In this document: positions 21,545-22,993 of the stretch, piece by piece
Numbering within the stretch: position 1 is the stretch's first letter
How the letters are laid out: every line of letters starts with the position of its first letter
IMG/VR virus record: IMGVR_UViG_3300048021_000332
Span: 1-22,993 of that record
DNA length: 22,993 nucleotides
Source of the DNA: a virus
Strand: one strand, 5' to 3'
Notes under the pieces: generated by a model
What the model saw: the letters and a program-made list of their open reading frames with translations, nothing else
Database searches by the model: none
What the model was told of the DNA's origin: nothing
Program-made: the position numbers and the translations under genes

Positions 21545-22993
21545 ATGTTACTTCGTGATCTCTTTGAATCCCCTAGAACTGCCGTAATGGCATTTGGGCG
21601 GATGAACCCTCCAACAATTGGACATCAAAAACTTGTAAACAAAATTAAAAGTATTGATGGAGATCACTATGTGTTTTTAACACACTCGCAAAAACCTAAA
21701 ACAGATCCATTAGCATTTGAAGATAAACTACGCTTTGCAAAGTTTTTCTTTCCTAATATAACAGTTGGACATCCAGAAGTTAAAACAATTATACAGGCAC
21801 TTCAAAAAATGGAGCAGCTTGGGTATAAAGATATAGTATATGTTGCAGGCAGCGATAGAGTTGCACAGTTTGAAAACTTATTAAACCAGTACAACGGCAA
21901 GCCTGACAAGTCTGGTAACATTGCATATAACTTTAACAGTATAAAAATTATAAGTGCAGGCGAACGTGATCCGGATGCAGATGGTGCAGAAGGTATGAGC
22001 GCAAGTAAAATGCGTCAAGCAGCGTTAGACGGTGATTTAGAGTCATTTAAGCAAGGAGTTCCGCAACAAGATTTAGCAGACGAAATGTTTGCCGCAGTAC
22101 GCAAAGGGTTAGGTGTTAAAGCTACTGCAACAGAAAGCATTGGATCAGATATTAACTTTCCGGGATTTGATAGCGACGAAGAAAAAAAGAAAAAGAAAAA
22201 GAAAAAGAAAAGTATAATTTCTAAACTTAAAAATTTAGTTGGTCTTGAAGAAGCAGCGACAAGAGCAGATGCTGATGCAATGATTGCAGCTATCAAAACA
22301 TTTCAACAGGCCGCAGGATTAAAAGCTGATGGTATTGTAGGTCCTAACACAAGAGCCAAAGCTGGCGAAATGATAAAGGATCCTGCACAAGCAAAAGTAG
22401 TCACAACATTACAGTCAGCAATTAAAGGTTTCCAAACAAAAGCAGGTATTACAGCAGACGGAAAAGTTGGACCGCAAACTATGGGGGCTGTTAATACAGC
22501 ACAAGGATTAGATGCTACAACAGGTAAGCCGGCAGCAGATACAGCAGCGCCAGCAGAACCAAAAGATGCTACAACACCGGCTGCAAAACCACAAACATCA
22601 GCAGATGCAACAGCAAAAGCAGGAGATGCACAAGTAACCGATCCTAATGCACAAAAAGCAAAACCAGAAGATCCGGGAAAAACAACACCTGTAAACAACA
22701 AACAAGCTACTGCAACAACAGAGCCTGTAGACACAGCAGCAACAGCAAACGATAAAGATGGTACACAGCCAGTAGAAGAGCCAGCAGCAACAAATACAGA
22801 ACCAAAAGCAGAGCCAGCAGCAACAGCTACAGAACCAGAACCAAAAGCAGATCCAGAAAAACCTAATTCAGGAAGCGAATATACGCTAGATGGAAAACCT
22901 GTATCACGTGACGAATATGAAAAGAAATTTGGTAAGGATTTGTCAGGTAGAACAAATGATTACAATAGACTTAAAAATCAAATCCAAGGATTA
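21545..22993 (+). CDS. Nucleotidyltransferase fused to two peptidoglycan-binding-like repeats, 3'-truncated
   Basis: Open to the window edge: 483 codons from the ATG at 21545, directly after a TAA, with AAGGA upstream. Residues 13-165 form a cytidylyltransferase/NMN-adenylyltransferase-like domain: GRMNPPTIGH (18-27, with the T/HxGH motif), VYVAGSDR near 100-107 and SASKMR (152-157, ISSTxxR type). A run of nine Lys near 214-222 follows. Two PG_binding_1-like repeats come next, at 246-277 (IKTFQQAAGLKADGIVGPNT) and 290-318 (IKGFQTKAGITADGKVGPQT). An Ala/Pro/Thr/Glu-rich linker (about 319-438) leads to a new charged region. Marine phage nucleotidyltransferases of unknown substrate exist; this fusion is unusual. 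Confidence 0.8.
   Translation, partial: MLLRDLFESPRTAVMAFGRMNPPTIGHQKLVNKIKSIDGDHYVFLTHSQKPKTDPLAFEDKLRFAKFFFPNITVGHPEVKTIIQALQKMEQLGYKDIVYVAGSDRVAQFENLLNQYNGKPDKSGNIAYNFNSIKIISAGERDPDADGAEGMSASKMRQAALDGDLESFKQGVPQQDLADEMFAAVRKGLGVKATATESIGSDINFPGFDSDEEKKKKKKKKKSIISKLKNLVGLEEAATRADADAMIAAIKTFQQAAGLKADGIVGPNTRAKAGEMIKDPAQAKVVTTLQSAIKGFQTKAGITADGKVGPQTMGAVNTAQGLDATTGKPAADTAAPAEPKDATTPAAKPQTSADATAKAGDAQVTDPNAQKAKPEDPGKTTPVNNKQATATTEPVDTAATANDKDGTQPVEEPAATNTEPKAEPAATATEPEPKADPEKPNSGSEYTLDGKPVSRDEYEKKFGKDLSGRTNDYNRLKNQIQGL
22778..22849 (+). repeat. Imperfect tandem coding repeat, 33 and 39 nt
   Basis: Unit 1 at 22778-22810 encodes EPAATNTEPKA and unit 2 at 22811-22849 encodes EPAATATEPEPKA. Both begin with the same 15 bases (22778-22792 and 22811-22825). 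They lie in the low-complexity linker of the nucleotidyltransferase fusion and suggest slippage-driven length change. Confidence 0.7.

Noticed and set aside
22015-22734. Two minus-strand open frames opposite the nucleotidyltransferase fusion
   Set aside because: They are low-complexity (poly-Phe/Ser, Ala/Val) shadows of the Lys tract and Ala/Pro-rich linker, with no family resemblance.
1-22993. CRISPR array, insertion sequence, integrase or attachment site
   Set aside because: No regular spaced repeats, transposase or recombinase motifs, or duplicated tRNA ends were seen.

Overview
The window looks like part of the genome of a T4-like marine myovirus. The sequence is AT-rich. It packs about 34 short genes, nearly all on the + strand, with stop/start overlaps such as TAATG and ATGA. 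Late-promoter-like ATAAATA motifs stand before structural genes. It carries T4-type replication genes (clamp-loader ATPase, DexA-like exonuclease, GroES-like co-chaperonin) and a lysis block (GH19 endolysin, overlapping spanin pair, holin candidates). The spanin pair and peptidoglycan lysin imply a Gram-negative host. The 7Fe ferredoxin and ThyX would suit an alphaproteobacterium of the SAR11 kind, but that is inference. No photosynthesis genes are present here.

Layout. (1) 2-4850: late virion genes for tail fibre or baseplate-like proteins: a 5'-truncated repeat protein, a fibre-like protein, an 834-residue protein with Ig-like (He_PIG) motifs, another fibre-like protein and a small protein. 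(2) 4860-5390: a polymerase III alpha-like fragment that stops before the catalytic aspartates. (3) 5418-11955: housekeeping and metabolic genes: GroES-like, MazG-like, a sigma70-type promoter, tRNA-Arg(GCG), DexA-like exonuclease, small proteins, the gp44 clamp loader, an MTA/SAH-nucleosidase-like enzyme, 7Fe ferredoxin, ThyX and a TauD-like oxygenase, closed by a strong hairpin terminator. (4) 11978-12697: phoH, the only minus-strand gene. (5) 12864-16469: two probable structural genes, then endolysin, i-spanin, o-spanin and two small membrane proteins. (6) 16513-19661: a type II J-protein and a full-length ClpA-like unfoldase with its own sigma70 promoter. (7) 19639-22993: an unknown protein, a predicted virion protein, two conserved phage proteins and a nucleotidyltransferase fused to two peptidoglycan-binding-like repeats, running off the right edge.

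How the parts fit. Two near-perfect host-type promoters (TTGACT, 17 nt, TATAAT or TATACT) drive the tRNA/exonuclease/replication block and clpA, so these are likely expressed early. ATAAATA-type motifs precede structural and lysis genes, as expected for gp55-directed late transcription. Three chaperone-class proteins (GroES-like, J-protein, ClpA-like) suggest heavy investment in protein folding and in redirecting host proteolysis. The nucleosidase, ferredoxin, ThyX and 2OG-oxygenase genes sit together after the clamp loader and look like a metabolic cassette.

The least expected signal is regulatory. Three genes (starts at 4860, 16513 and 20298) lack a Shine-Dalgarno sequence. Each has a late-promoter-like 7-mer ending exactly 5 nt before its ATG, a geometry that would give leaderless late mRNAs. 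No gene-free stretch exceeds 300 bases; the longest (12698-12863) holds the divergent phoH and late promoter signals.
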